Assembly (NCBI RefSeq): GCF_031426495.1
Contig: NZ_JANPLK010000017.1
Location: 62,001 to 126,000, forward strand
Length of the DNA: 64,000 nucleotides
Origin: Gemmatimonas sp.
GTDB lineage: Bacteria; Gemmatimonadota; Gemmatimonadetes; Gemmatimonadales; Gemmatimonadaceae
Reading direction: 5' to 3'
In this document: piece after piece, positions 40,151 through 48,563 of the stretch
Numbering within the stretch: the stretch's first letter is position 1
Layout of the letters: each line of letters opens with the position of its first letter
Notes under the pieces: generated by a model
What the model was told of the DNA's origin: nothing
Seen by the model: only the letters and a program-made list of their open reading frames with translations
Databases searched by the model: none
Translations under genes and position numbers: made by a program

Positions 40151-42064
40151 ATGCTCGACCTGAACGCGAAAATTCCGAGCGGTCCCCTTCAGGAAAAGTG
40201 GGATCAGCATCGTTTCTCGATGAAGTTGGTGAACCCGGCGAACAAGCGTCGTCATAGCGTCATCGTGGTTGGGGCTGGTCTGGCTGGTGCGTCGGCCGCC
40301 GCCTCGATGTCGGAGATGGGATACCACGTGTCGTGCTTCGTCTACCACGACACGCCACGACGCGCACACTCGATTGCCGCGCAGGGCGGCATCAACGCCG
40401 CGAAGAATTATCAGAATGACGGCGACTCCATCCGCCGGTTGTTCTACGACACGATCAAGGGCGGCGACTTCCGCGCCCGTGAAGCCAACGTGTATCGCCT
40501 CGCGCAGCTGTCGGTGAACATCATCGATCAGTGCGTCGCGCAGGGGGTGCCGTTCGCCCGTGAGTACGGCGGTCTGTTGGCGAACCGCTCCTTCGGCGGC
40601 GCCCAGGTCTCGCGTACGTTCTACGCTCGTGGGCAAACCGGACAGCAGCTACTCCTCGGCGCGTATTCGGCGCTCGAGCGTCAGGTGGCGCTCAAGGGCG
40701 TGCAGATGCACACGTTCGAGGAAATGCTTGATGTGGTGGTCGTCGACGGGCACGCGCGTGGCATTGTGACGCGCAACCTGCTCACCGGCAAGATTACGTC
40801 GCATGCGGCTGATGCCGTGGTGCTCGCCACGGGCGGGTACGGGAACGTGTTTTACCTCAGCACGAACGCCATGCTGTCGAACACGACGGCCACCTGGCGA
40901 GCGTACAAGAAGGGCGCCGCATTCGCGAATCCGTGCTACACGCAGATTCATCCCACGTGCATCCCAGTCAGCGGCGATCACCAGTCGAAGCTGACCCTCA
41001 TGTCGGAATCGCTCCGGAACGACGGCCGCGTCTGGGTGCCGATCAAGCGTGGTGACAACCGGGCGCCAGCGGCGATTCCAGAAGCGGAGCGCGATTACTT
41101 CCTCGAGCGCAAATATCCGAGCTTCGGGAATCTGGCGCCGCGAGATATCTCGTCGCGTGCGGCCAAGGAAGCCTGCGACGACGGCCGCGGCGTGGGTCCC
41201 GGCGGACTCGGTGTGTATCTCGACTTCGCCGACGCCATCGAACGCCTCGGCAAGGACACGATCGCCGAGCGGTACGGCAATCTGTTCGACATGTACCAGC
41301 GCATCACGGACGAAAATCCGTACGAGCGTCCAATGCGGATCTACCCCGCCGTGCACTATACCATGGGCGGATTGTGGGTGGACTACAACCTGATGAGCAC
41401 CATCCCGGGCCTGCATGTCGCCGGCGAAGCGAACTTCTCCGATCACGGTGCCAATCGTCTCGGGGCGTCGGCCCTGATGCAGGGATTGGCCGACGGCTAC
41501 TTCGTGCTGCCGTACACGATCGGTGACTACATCGCCAGCACGAAGCTCGCGAAGGTCGACAACACGCACGCCGAGTTCAAGGCGGCGGAAGAGTCGGTGC
41601 GCGCGCAGACGAAGCGCTTCCTCGACATCAAGGGCAAGCGCTCAGTCGACTCCTTCCATAAGGAGCTCGGCAAGATCATGTGGGAGTACTGCGGCATGGC
41701 TCGCACCAAAGAGGGCCTCACCAAGGCGCTCGAGCTCATCCCGGCGCTCAAGGCGGAGTTCTGGAGCAACCTGAACGTGCCAGGCAGTGGCGATAACCTG
41801 AATCAGGCGCTCGAGAACGCTGGACGCGTCTCCGACTTCATCGAGCTCGGTGAGTTGATGTGCCGCGATGCGCTGGCCCGCGAAGAATCATGCGGTGGCC
41901 ATTTCCGCGTGGAATATCAGGACGCCGGCGAAGCGAAACGCAATGACGACGATTACGCGTATGTCGCGGCGTGGGAGTTTGCCGGCGAAGGCAACGCGCC
42001 GATTCTCAACAAGGAACCATTGGTGTACGAGAACGTGCACCTCTCCACCCGGAGCTACAAGTAA
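40151..42064 (+). CDS. sdhA: Succinate dehydrogenase flavoprotein subunit
   Basis: A 637-residue SdhA/FrdA. IVVGAGLAGASAA is the FAD Rossmann loop; H73 in AHSIAAQGGINAA is the probable covalent FAD site; HPTCIP and HYTMGGLWVDYN line the substrate site; GEANFSDHGANRLGAS is the second FAD motif. Its size and the long middle region fit the B-type SQR/QFR group, matching the SdhC type. It starts 1 nt after sdhC and ends overlapping sdhB (TAATG). Confidence 0.95.
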   Translation: MLDLNAKIPSGPLQEKWDQHRFSMKLVNPANKRRHSVIVVGAGLAGASAAASMSEMGYHVSCFVYHDTPRRAHSIAAQGGINAAKNYQNDGDSIRRLFYDTIKGGDFRAREANVYRLAQLSVNIIDQCVAQGVPFAREYGGLLANRSFGGAQVSRTFYARGQTGQQLLLGAYSALERQVALKGVQMHTFEEMLDVVVVDGHARGIVTRNLLTGKITSHAADAVVLATGGYGNVFYLSTNAMLSNTTATWRAYKKGAAFANPCYTQIHPTCIPVSGDHQSKLTLMSESLRNDGRVWVPIKRGDNRAPAAIPEAERDYFLERKYPSFGNLAPRDISSRAAKEACDDGRGVGPGGLGVYLDFADAIERLGKDTIAERYGNLFDMYQRITDENPYERPMRIYPAVHYTMGGLWVDYNLMSTIPGLHVAGEANFSDHGANRLGASALMQGLADGYFVLPYTIGDYIASTKLAKVDNTHAEFKAAEESVRAQTKRFLDIKGKRSVDSFHKELGKIMWEYCGMARTKEGLTKALELIPALKAEFWSNLNVPGSGDNLNQALENAGRVSDFIELGELMCRDALAREESCGGHFRVEYQDAGEAKRNDDDYAYVAAWEFAGEGNAPILNKEPLVYENVHLSTRSYK

Positions 42065-42834
42065 TGAAGCTCACACTGAACGTCTGGCGTCAGCCGGCCT
42101 CGCAGGCTCCGGGCAAGCTCGAGACGTACACGCTCGATGGTGTCAGCGCGGACATGTCGTTCCTCGAGATGTTCGATCTGCTCAACGAGCAGTTGACGGC
42201 CGAGGGCAAGGTGCCGGTCGCTTTCGCGCATGATTGCCGCGAAGGCATTTGCGGATCGTGCTCGATGATGATCAACGGGCAGGCGCATGGGCCGTGGGCC
42301 GGTGCGGCCACCTGTCAGTTGCACATGCGTGCCTTCAAGGACGGTGACATCATCACGGTTGAGCCGTGGCGCGCGTCGGCGTTTCCGATCGTGAAGGATC
42401 TGGTGGTGAATCGCGGATCGTTCGACCGCATCATCCAGGCGGGCGGATACGTCTCGGTGAATACCGGTGGGGCGCGGGATGCCAACTCGATCCTGATCGG
42501 CAAGGACATCGTCGAAGAGGCGATGGACGCCGCGGCCTGCATCGGCTGCGGAGCTTGCGTGGCGGCGTGCCCGAACGCGTCGGCGTCGCTGTTCACCGGT
42601 GCCAAGATCACGCACCTCGGGATGCTGCCGCAGGGTCAGCCTGAGCGTGATACGCGCGCGCTGGCGATGGTCGAGCAGATGGACATCGAGGGCTTCGGAC
42701 ACTGCACGCTGGTCGGTGAATGCCAGGAAGCGTGCCCGAAGGAAATCAGCATCGATGTGATCAAGAAGATGAATCGCGACTATTTGGTCGCGAGCGCCAA
42801 GCGGCAGGAGCCCAAGGCCGTCACGGCCAGCTGA
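42064..42834 (+). CDS. sdhB: Succinate dehydrogenase iron-sulfur subunit
   Basis: A 256-residue SdhB. The plant-type [2Fe-2S] motif is CREGICGSCSMMINGQ with a downstream CQLH; the [4Fe-4S]/[3Fe-4S] domain has CIGCGACVAACPN and CTLVGECQEACPKEIS. The distal cysteine pattern CxxxxxC-x3-CP is intact. It transfers electrons from FAD in SdhA to the cytochrome. A terminator follows. Confidence 0.95.
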   Translation: MKLTLNVWRQPASQAPGKLETYTLDGVSADMSFLEMFDLLNEQLTAEGKVPVAFAHDCREGICGSCSMMINGQAHGPWAGAATCQLHMRAFKDGDIITVEPWRASAFPIVKDLVVNRGSFDRIIQAGGYVSVNTGGARDANSILIGKDIVEEAMDAAACIGCGACVAACPNASASLFTGAKITHLGMLPQGQPERDTRALAMVEQMDIEGFGHCTLVGECQEACPKEISIDVIKKMNRDYLVASAKRQEPKAVTAS

Positions 42835-42861
42835 CCGAATTGGGGTGTTGCCAACGGGCGG

Positions 42862-42902
42862 ATCGGGGGCGCGTTGCTCGCCAAACCCCCCCCCGATTTT
42901 TG
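42862..42902 (+). terminator. Terminator after sdhB
   Basis: The 8-bp stem ATCGGGGG/CCCCCGAT with a 20-nt loop is followed by TTTTTG. A run of ten C residues lies in and next to the right arm. Confidence 0.75.
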
Positions 42903-42916
42903 TCGTATGTTGGAGT

Positions 42917-43753
42917 ATGCGCGTACGCACTGCTCTCCGCTTGTTCGGCCTGCTTGTCGCCGCCCCGGTCACGCTGGCGTGCACGGAACGCGTGCCGACG
43001 CTCCACGCCGGTAATGCCGAGCGTGGTCTGGCACTCATGACCGCGTTTCGTGATTCCTTGCCGGCGAACAGCGGCAACGCGCTTCGCTGTGTCAGTTGTC
43101 ACCTCGACAACGGTACGCGGCCTACGGCTATGTCATGGCTGGGAACCGCCGCGCGGTATCCGCGCTATCGCTCGCGTCCCGGCTACGAAGAGACCTTGGC
43201 GCGTCGGGTGAATGAGTGCATCGCCCGGAGTCTTGCGGGTCGCATGCTGCCGGAGGACGGTCAGGAGATGCGCGATATCCTGGCGTACTTCGAGACGATG
43301 CGAGCGTCGCCGCGTCCGGCGCCGGTCGACTCCGTGAAGCTGGTCGGCGCGGTGGCGCTCGGCGAAGTCGGCTATGCGGGGCAGTGTGCCCGCTGCCACG
43401 GCGCGAACGGGGCAGGCATAGCGGCCATGGCGGCGCCGGCGGTGTGGGGCAGTGACAGCTACGCGATCGGAGCCGGCATGGCGCGGCAGTACACCCTGGC
43501 CACCTTCGTCCGCCACAACATGCCGTTTGACCATGCGGATACGCTCACGGCGCAAGAGGCGGCGGACATTGCTGCGTATGTCCTCACGCATCCTCGCCAG
43601 GATCATCCTGGGAAGGAGCGCGACTGGCCGAAGGGGGATCCCCCGGTCGACGTGGCCTACACGACGACGGCTTCGGCCGCCGCGGGCAAACCGCTGCCGG
43701 CCGAACGCCCGCTGTTGCCGCGTCGTGTTTCTCCGGATTCGAGTAATCGATAA
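42917..43753 (+). CDS. Exported diheme cytochrome c, thiosulfate dehydrogenase (TsdA)-like
   Basis: A 278-residue exported protein. The N-terminus is a signal sequence ending VTLAC, possibly a lipoprotein. Two heme-binding motifs are visible: CVSCH (58-62) and CARCH (157-161). Between them, RVNECIARSLAG places Cys101 where TsdA enzymes carry the unusual axial Cys ligand of heme 1, in the RxNxCxxRSxxG pattern; YPRYRSR upstream also fits. NMPF (Met202) may ligate heme 2. TsdA oxidises thiosulfate to tetrathionate or the reverse. The chosen ATG starts the signal peptide; an in-frame start 72 nt upstream crosses the sdhB terminator. Confidence 0.75.
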   Translation: MRVRTALRLFGLLVAAPVTLACTERVPTLHAGNAERGLALMTAFRDSLPANSGNALRCVSCHLDNGTRPTAMSWLGTAARYPRYRSRPGYEETLARRVNECIARSLAGRMLPEDGQEMRDILAYFETMRASPRPAPVDSVKLVGAVALGEVGYAGQCARCHGANGAGIAAMAAPAVWGSDSYAIGAGMARQYTLATFVRHNMPFDHADTLTAQEAADIAAYVLTHPRQDHPGKERDWPKGDPPVDVAYTTTASAAAGKPLPAERPLLPRRVSPDSSNR

Positions 43754-43792
43754 CGTCGGGAACGGAACGATGGTCCGCGTAGTCGGCGGCGG

Positions 43793-45151
43793 TCATCGCC
43801 GTTTGGTCCAGATCAGAATCGTTCCGCATCCTGTCGATGAGGACAGGTCAAACTCCGGTGGAATACCCACTGGCGATGCGTAGACTTCGATAGCCAGTAT
43901 CGATTCAGGCGGCACCGCAGCGTCCAGATCCGCGAACGTTCGAGATTTCCCCGCGGTGGGGACCACAGCCTCGACGACGAACGGCGATCCATCGACGAAA
44001 TAGTTTGGAATGCAACGGCCGGCCTTGAATCCGCGAATGAACGGCATACTTCGACCCCTGATAGTACCGCCAAGCGTCACCCCTCTGGCTTGAGAGAGTA
44101 ACGAGCCAAGCTCGATCCCTCCCAGTTGTTCGATGACATCCGGACCGAGAATGACGCCGAATCCGGCGCGTCGGCGCTCATCAAACCCTTCTGGCAGCGT
44201 TGAGCCGAATTGACCGACAATGCGTTTCGTCGTCAGCGCGACGGCAGCTCGCGGCATCGCGACAGTGACAATCGTGTCACGCACAACGTCGAGCAGCTGT
44301 ATATGTGCCTCGTATCCTACTTTGAGAACGGTTATTGATTGCGTGCCCGCGGTGCTCATGAGCGTAGCGCGCCCCGTGGCATTCGACCGCGTTTTCTCTT
44401 GCGTGCCACTCGACGAGACGTCGGCATTCTCAATAGGCACCCCCGTGTTCGCCATCACTGAGAAGGTCAGCCGATGCTGCCCCTTCCGCACGTGGAGTGG
44501 GAGGTGACGAAACGCAAGATCAGAGAGGCTTATCTCGACCGGCGACGATGAACCCGACGACGTGGAGGCCTCAACTCGAATTGGTTGTCCAAGCGGTACG
44601 TCACACGCCACAAAGGTGGCGCCGGTGTGAAGCGCGAGTGAAGTCGTGCGCGGAACTCGCACCAGCTTCGACTGAACGATCTCCATCTCCGTCCATGAAA
44701 GGTTTACGGATCCGGAATCCAATCTCGTGTCATCGCCCAGCGAAACCCGGCCTATCAAAAGCCCCGACCCATCTCTCAGTGCTGCTCCGCACATCGCCGC
44801 ATAGAGTGATCGCACACCGGGTGTCGCGAGCACCGTCGTCACTTCGCCGGTTTCCGGTACGTCGATGAACGAGGGGGGGAGTGCAACGTCGAGCGAATCG
44901 AGCGCCGCATGCAGCACGCTGATGGCGTGACGGCCCGCGGGCACGTTGTGAAACGTGAAGCGTCCGAGGCTGTCTGCATCGGCCCAACGCTGCAGGCCAG
45001 GCATCGTGACGATGGCCGAGCCAAGGGGACGCACGACACCGGACAGCGAGTCCAGTACCACGCCGGATACTCGGCTTTGCGCAGGCAGCGGAGTGAGCGG
45101 CGATAATAGAACGATGAGTAGCGTGCTGATCAGCGCGAACGAAGAACTCAT
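43793..45151 (-). CDS. Exported CarboxypepD_reg protein with TonB-plug-like domain, no barrel
   Basis: A 452-residue minus-strand protein with a signal peptide (MSSSFALISTLLIVLL, cut near LPAQ). An Ig-like carboxypeptidase regulatory domain follows (VSGVVLDSLSGVV ... GRFTFHNVPAGRHAISV), then a second similar one (about 250-320). The C-terminal 120 residues resemble a TonB receptor plug: LGSLLSQARGVTL, then NYFVDGSPF and ILAIEVYAS. No barrel follows the plug. The longer frame (to 45481) is rejected since the signal peptide sets the start. It looks less GC-biased than its neighbours. Function unknown; it may be a surface binding partner of an outer-membrane receptor. Confidence 0.7.
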   Translation of the reverse strand: MSSSFALISTLLIVLLSPLTPLPAQSRVSGVVLDSLSGVVRPLGSAIVTMPGLQRWADADSLGRFTFHNVPAGRHAISVLHAALDSLDVALPPSFIDVPETGEVTTVLATPGVRSLYAAMCGAALRDGSGLLIGRVSLGDDTRLDSGSVNLSWTEMEIVQSKLVRVPRTTSLALHTGATFVACDVPLGQPIRVEASTSSGSSSPVEISLSDLAFRHLPLHVRKGQHRLTFSVMANTGVPIENADVSSSGTQEKTRSNATGRATLMSTAGTQSITVLKVGYEAHIQLLDVVRDTIVTVAMPRAAVALTTKRIVGQFGSTLPEGFDERRRAGFGVILGPDVIEQLGGIELGSLLSQARGVTLGGTIRGRSMPFIRGFKAGRCIPNYFVDGSPFVVEAVVPTAGKSRTFADLDAAVPPESILAIEVYASPVGIPPEFDLSSSTGCGTILIWTKRR

Positions 45152-45304
45152 AATCCAAACAATACTGGCCGTCTGCTCCGAGCACCACAATATTTCCACC
45201 GGTAAGATCAACGCCTCTTTACAGTTGAAGCCGATTGACGACGGCGTGCACGTCCGACGACGCCTCTTGGGTTGCAACGCGCGCCCCCTCACGATCACCT
45301 CGCC

Positions 45305-45925
45305 ATGTCTTCCCATCCGTCTCGACGCCGCTTCCTGACCCGTCTTTCCGCGTTCGGCGCAGCACTGGGCTTGCTGTCGCCACGGCTCGCCGACGCTTCC
45401 GAGGCCGGGGCACGGTCTGCTGGGGACGATCCGTGGATCGCACGTCTCAAGGGCAAGAACCGCGTAGTGTTCCACTCGCATCTCGCCAGTGACGGCATCG
45501 CCCTGCGGTGGGCGCAGACCTATCTCGATACGCAGAAGAGCGCCTATGGCCTCACCGATGCCGACAGCAGCGTCGTGGTGGGCTTGAACGGCCGTGCGAT
45601 CGGTCTGTTGTTCAACGACGCGATCTGGGGGAAGTATCCGATCGGCGAGACGCTGCAGATGCCGGGCTCACGCAACGCCAACGCCGCGCTGGTGGCTCAG
45701 CTCGTCTCGCGTGGCGTGATCATTCTGGCGTGCAATAACTCAATCCGCGCGGCGGGGCAGCGCTTCTTGCCCGAAGCCCAGCGGGGGGACGCGGCGTTGC
45801 GCACGGCCTTCTCCGACGAGGCCCGGGCGAATCTCCTGCCCGGCGTCGACGTGGTGCCGGCGATGATCGTCACGCTCCAGCAGGCCCAGGACCGCGGCTG
45901 CCGATACATCTACGGCGGCGGCTGA
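45305..45925 (+). CDS. Tat-exported DsrE-like protein
   Basis: A 206-residue protein with a twin-arginine signal (SRRRFLTRLSAFGAALGLL). The mature part follows the DsrE/DsrF-like fold: VVFHSHLASDG first strand, SSVVVGLNGRAIGLLFND, then a Cys after a strand (IILACNNSIRAAG) at the position of the reactive cysteine of DsrE-family proteins, and a C-terminal MIVTLQQAQDRGCRYIYGG. DsrE proteins handle sulfur; the exported branch is poorly characterised. It is divergent from the plug-only gene and convergent with dcd. Confidence 0.65.
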   Translation: MSSHPSRRRFLTRLSAFGAALGLLSPRLADASEAGARSAGDDPWIARLKGKNRVVFHSHLASDGIALRWAQTYLDTQKSAYGLTDADSSVVVGLNGRAIGLLFNDAIWGKYPIGETLQMPGSRNANAALVAQLVSRGVIILACNNSIRAAGQRFLPEAQRGDAALRTAFSDEARANLLPGVDVVPAMIVTLQQAQDRGCRYIYGGG

Positions 45926-45939
45926 GTCAGCCGCCGCCG
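45913..45939. terminator. Near-perfect palindrome at the convergent DsrE-like / dcd ends
   Basis: CGGCGGCGGCTGA and TCAGCCGCCGCCG are complementary over 13 bp around a single G. The element contains the stop codon of the DsrE-like gene and ends 7 nt from the dcd stop. It lacks T-runs, so a bidirectional transcription barrier is only a suggestion. Confidence 0.5.
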
Positions 45940-45946
45940 TCCAGAA

Positions 45947-46501
45947 TCAGATGCGGGGCAGCGTGACGCCGTGCTGTCCCTGATACTTGCCCTTCTTGTC
46001 CCCGTATGACACCTCGGGCGGCTCGTCCCCCGTGAAGAAGACGACCTGCGCGATGCCCTCATTGGCGTAGATCTTGGCCGGGAGCGGGGTCGTATTCGAG
46101 ATCTCGAGGGTCACATAGCCTTCCCACTCGGGCTCGAAGGGCGTGACGTTCGTGATGATGCCGCACCGGGCATACGTGCTCTTGCCCACCGTAAGGGTCA
46201 GCACGTTGCGCGGGATACGGAAGTACTCCACGCTGCGCGCCAGTGCGAACGAGTTCGGCGGCACGATGCAGACGTCACCTTCGAACTCCACGAAGCTCTT
46301 CGGGTCGAACGCCTTGGGGTCGACGATCGAGCTCAGCACGTTCGTGAAGATCTTGAACTCCCGGGCGACGCGCATGTCGTACCCGTAGGAGCTGACGCCG
46401 TAGGAGATCACGCCTTCACGGACCTGGCGATCCTCGAACGGTTCGATCATGGCGTGCTCACGCGCCATTTGCGTGATCCAGCGGTCAGAGCAGAGCCCCA
46501 T
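45947..46501 (-). CDS. dcd: dCTP deaminase
   Basis: A 184-residue trimeric dCTP deaminase making dUTP. SDRWITQMA and MIEPFEDRQ open the fold; YGVSSYGYDMRV, VGKSTYARCGIITNVTPFEP (Ser/Arg/Glu active site) and the catalytic Glu in LEISNTT are all present. YQGQHGVTLP closes the chain. The start matching the family (MGLCSDRW) was chosen over an in-frame extension of 51 residues. It is divergent from the nuo operon. Confidence 0.93.
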   Translation of the reverse strand: MGLCSDRWITQMAREHAMIEPFEDRQVREGVISYGVSSYGYDMRVAREFKIFTNVLSSIVDPKAFDPKSFVEFEGDVCIVPPNSFALARSVEYFRIPRNVLTLTVGKSTYARCGIITNVTPFEPEWEGYVTLEISNTTPLPAKIYANEGIAQVVFFTGDEPPEVSYGDKKGKYQGQHGVTLPRI

Positions 46502-46597
46502 GAGGCGGAAGGGAAGAGGGTAACCCGTGCGGGATAGGACCGGCCGGTCCGCTCCGTGGCGCACGATCGGGGCGAAACATACTCGAATCGCCGGCAG

Positions 46598-46627
46598 AGA
46601 ATACGGCCGCTCCGCGCGACAGGCCAA
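46598..46627 (-). promoter_or_regulatory. Possible dcd promoter
   Basis: Reading the minus strand: TTGGCC (46627-46622), 18-nt spacer, TATTCT (46603-46598), about 97 nt before the dcd start. Confidence 0.3.
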
Positions 46628-46673
46628 CGAGCGTTCGCCGGTTACTCGGTCCAAGTCGGGGAGCGGCTTGCAG

Positions 46674-46702
46674 TTGAGCGCGGGCGGTCCTTCTGGTAGC
46701 TT
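46674..46702 (+). promoter_or_regulatory. Possible promoter of the nuo operon
   Basis: TTGAGC (46674-46679), 17-nt spacer and TAGCTT (46697-46702), about 72 nt before the nuoA ATG in the 273-nt divergent dcd/nuoA region. Confidence 0.45.
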
Positions 46703-46774
46703 CCGAATGCTAGATTGTGAATTCTTTCACGAGCAAAGGGCGCGCCTCGGCGCGACCATCCGTTCGCACCTGCG

Positions 46775-47179
46775 ATGCTACGAAATTATCTCCCGGTTCT
46801 GCTCCTGTTGGGCTTCGTGATCATCAACGCGGTGCTGATTCTCGGCATCGCGCATCTCACGGTGCGACCACAACCCACTGCCGTGAAGTCGCAGCCGTAC
46901 GAGTCGGGCATGAGCCCCCTCGGTGACGCGCGCGAACGCTTTTCCGTCAAGTTCTACCTCGTGGCCATGCTCTTCATCGTCTTCGATATCGAGACGGTGT
47001 TCATGATTCCATGGGGCGTCTACTATCGGCAGCTCTCGTGCAAGGTCCCGATGATTGCCGGGGCGTGCCCGGCCGGGCAGCTGTCGTTCTTTGGCCTCGG
47101 TGAGATGCTCGTGTTCGCGGCCATTCTCGTCGTCGGTTTCGTCTATGTCTGGAAGAAGGGAGCGCTCACGTGGGATTGA
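46775..47179 (+). CDS. nuoA: NADH-quinone oxidoreductase subunit A
   Basis: A 134-residue membrane subunit with three TM helices (about 5-28, 62-84, 104-127). The conserved QPYESGMSPLGDARERFSVKFY loop and FDIETVFMIPW (acidic residues near the Q site) identify it. It starts the nuo operon and overlaps nuoB by 10 nt. Confidence 0.95.
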   Translation: MLRNYLPVLLLLGFVIINAVLILGIAHLTVRPQPTAVKSQPYESGMSPLGDARERFSVKFYLVAMLFIVFDIETVFMIPWGVYYRQLSCKVPMIAGACPAGQLSFFGLGEMLVFAAILVVGFVYVWKKGALTWD

Positions 47180-47796
47180 TCTCCCCCGCCGATAGCCGCC
47201 TCGTACAGGTCGATCCCGGCGCGCAGGACGGCTGGATCACGACCCGACTCGATTTCCTGGTGAATTGGGCGCGCGCCGGCTCCTTGTGGCCGATGCCGTT
47301 CGGCACCGCCTGCTGCGCCATCGAGTTCATGGCGACGGCCGCGAGCCGTTTCGACCTCGCGCGGTTCGGTATGGAACGACTCAGCTACTCGCCGCGCCAG
47401 GCCGATGTGCTGCTGTGTGCCGGTCGTGTGCCGCTCAAGCTCGCGCCCGTCATTCGGCGCATCTATCAGCAGATGCCGCAGCCCAAGTGGGTCATCTCGA
47501 TGGGCGCCTGCGCGTCCACGGGCGGCATGTTCGACAACTATGCCGTGGTGCAGGGCATCGACACGATCATTCCGGTCGACGTGTACGTGCCGGGCTGCCC
47601 GCCACGTCCTGAAGCGCTGATCTACGGCATCATGATGCTGCAGAAGAAGGTGATGCAGGAGCGCCTCAAGGACACGACGCGCCACGTGGAGATCGTCCCC
47701 GACACCGAGAGCCAGCTCTACATTCCGCCGTCGCGCATCGATGAGCTCTCGGAGCCGTTTGGCAACTCGGTGCATCAGACCCGGTCGGCGCCGTGA
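47170..47796 (+). CDS. nuoB: NADH-quinone oxidoreductase subunit B
   Basis: A 208-residue subunit carrying Fe-S cluster N2, the last cluster before quinone. Tandem cysteines in GTACCAIEFM(here GTACC pattern as FGTACCAIEF), then MGACAS and VPGCPPRPEA are the N2 ligands. The C-terminal 35 residues exceed the minimal family. It starts with GTG inside nuoA and overlaps nuoC by 4 nt. Confidence 0.96.
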   Translation: MGLISPADSRLVQVDPGAQDGWITTRLDFLVNWARAGSLWPMPFGTACCAIEFMATAASRFDLARFGMERLSYSPRQADVLLCAGRVPLKLAPVIRRIYQQMPQPKWVISMGACASTGGMFDNYAVVQGIDTIIPVDVYVPGCPPRPEALIYGIMMLQKKVMQERLKDTTRHVEIVPDTESQLYIPPSRIDELSEPFGNSVHQTRSAP

Positions 47797-48563
47797 CCGC
47801 GCCGATCGTACCCGTGGTCGACAGCAGTACGCCAGCGGTCACGCTGCAGTCCGCGATCGCGTCCGACGCCAACGGCTCGCCGATCACGCCCACGCGCATC
47901 GCGCATCGCGGCGGTCCCGTGAATCCGACCGCCGCCGCGCTGGTCGCGCGGTTCGGCGCTGCGATCGTGCGTACCGAGGTCACGTGGGGTGAGACCACGG
48001 TGTTCGTCACCAACGAGGCGCTGCACGGCATCGTGCGCTGGCTGCACGACGAGCCGAGTGAGCGCTACGATTATCTCGTCGACGTCACGGCCGTCGAGTA
48101 TCGCGATGCCGATCGTCCGATCGAAGTGGTGTGGCATCTGCGCGCGCTGGCCCATCGCCGCTTCCTGCGGCTCAAGGTCGAACTCCCGAAGCGCGTCACG
48201 TTGTCCGTCGCGTCGATCATGGACATCTACAGCGGCGCCGATTGGCTCGAGCGCGAGTGCTATGACATGTTCGGCATCCGTTTCGAGGGGCATCCGGATC
48301 TGCGACGCCTGCTGCTCTGGGAGACGTACAAGGAAGGCTATCCACTCCGGAAGGACTTCCCGCTACGCGGCCGGTTCAGCCGCGCCGAACAGCTCAAGCA
48401 GGCGCTCGCCGCCGATCCGGAAGCGCGCTATTCCATGGAAGAGCTGTCCATCGCTGATGCGTTCGATTCGCTGCCGGAAGACATGAAACGCCGTCTCGCC
48501 GAACGTGCCGAACGACACGATGTGAACGACGTGACCGCTGTCGGCGATGAGGTGGGCGAATGA
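47793..48563 (+). CDS. nuoC: NADH-quinone oxidoreductase subunit C
   Basis: A 256-residue peripheral subunit of the Q module (30-kDa family). DYLVDVTAVEY is followed by the family signature ERECYDMFGIRFEGHPDL and GYPLRKDFPL. NuoC and NuoD are separate genes here, unlike the NuoCD fusion of E. coli. An N-terminal Thr/Pro-rich lead of about 45 residues is variable. Confidence 0.95.
   Translation: MTAPIVPVVDSSTPAVTLQSAIASDANGSPITPTRIAHRGGPVNPTAAALVARFGAAIVRTEVTWGETTVFVTNEALHGIVRWLHDEPSERYDYLVDVTAVEYRDADRPIEVVWHLRALAHRRFLRLKVELPKRVTLSVASIMDIYSGADWLERECYDMFGIRFEGHPDLRRLLLWETYKEGYPLRKDFPLRGRFSRAEQLKQALAADPEARYSMEELSIADAFDSLPEDMKRRLAERAERHDVNDVTAVGDEVGE

Noticed and set aside
42884..42897. Poly-C tract as a possible phase-variable repeat for the cytochrome gene
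   Set aside because: It lies upstream of the chosen ATG and forms the right arm of the sdhB terminator, so length change would not shift the reading frame.
46502..46654. N-terminal extension of dcd
   Set aside because: The 51 extra residues are not conserved and the known family start is at 46501.
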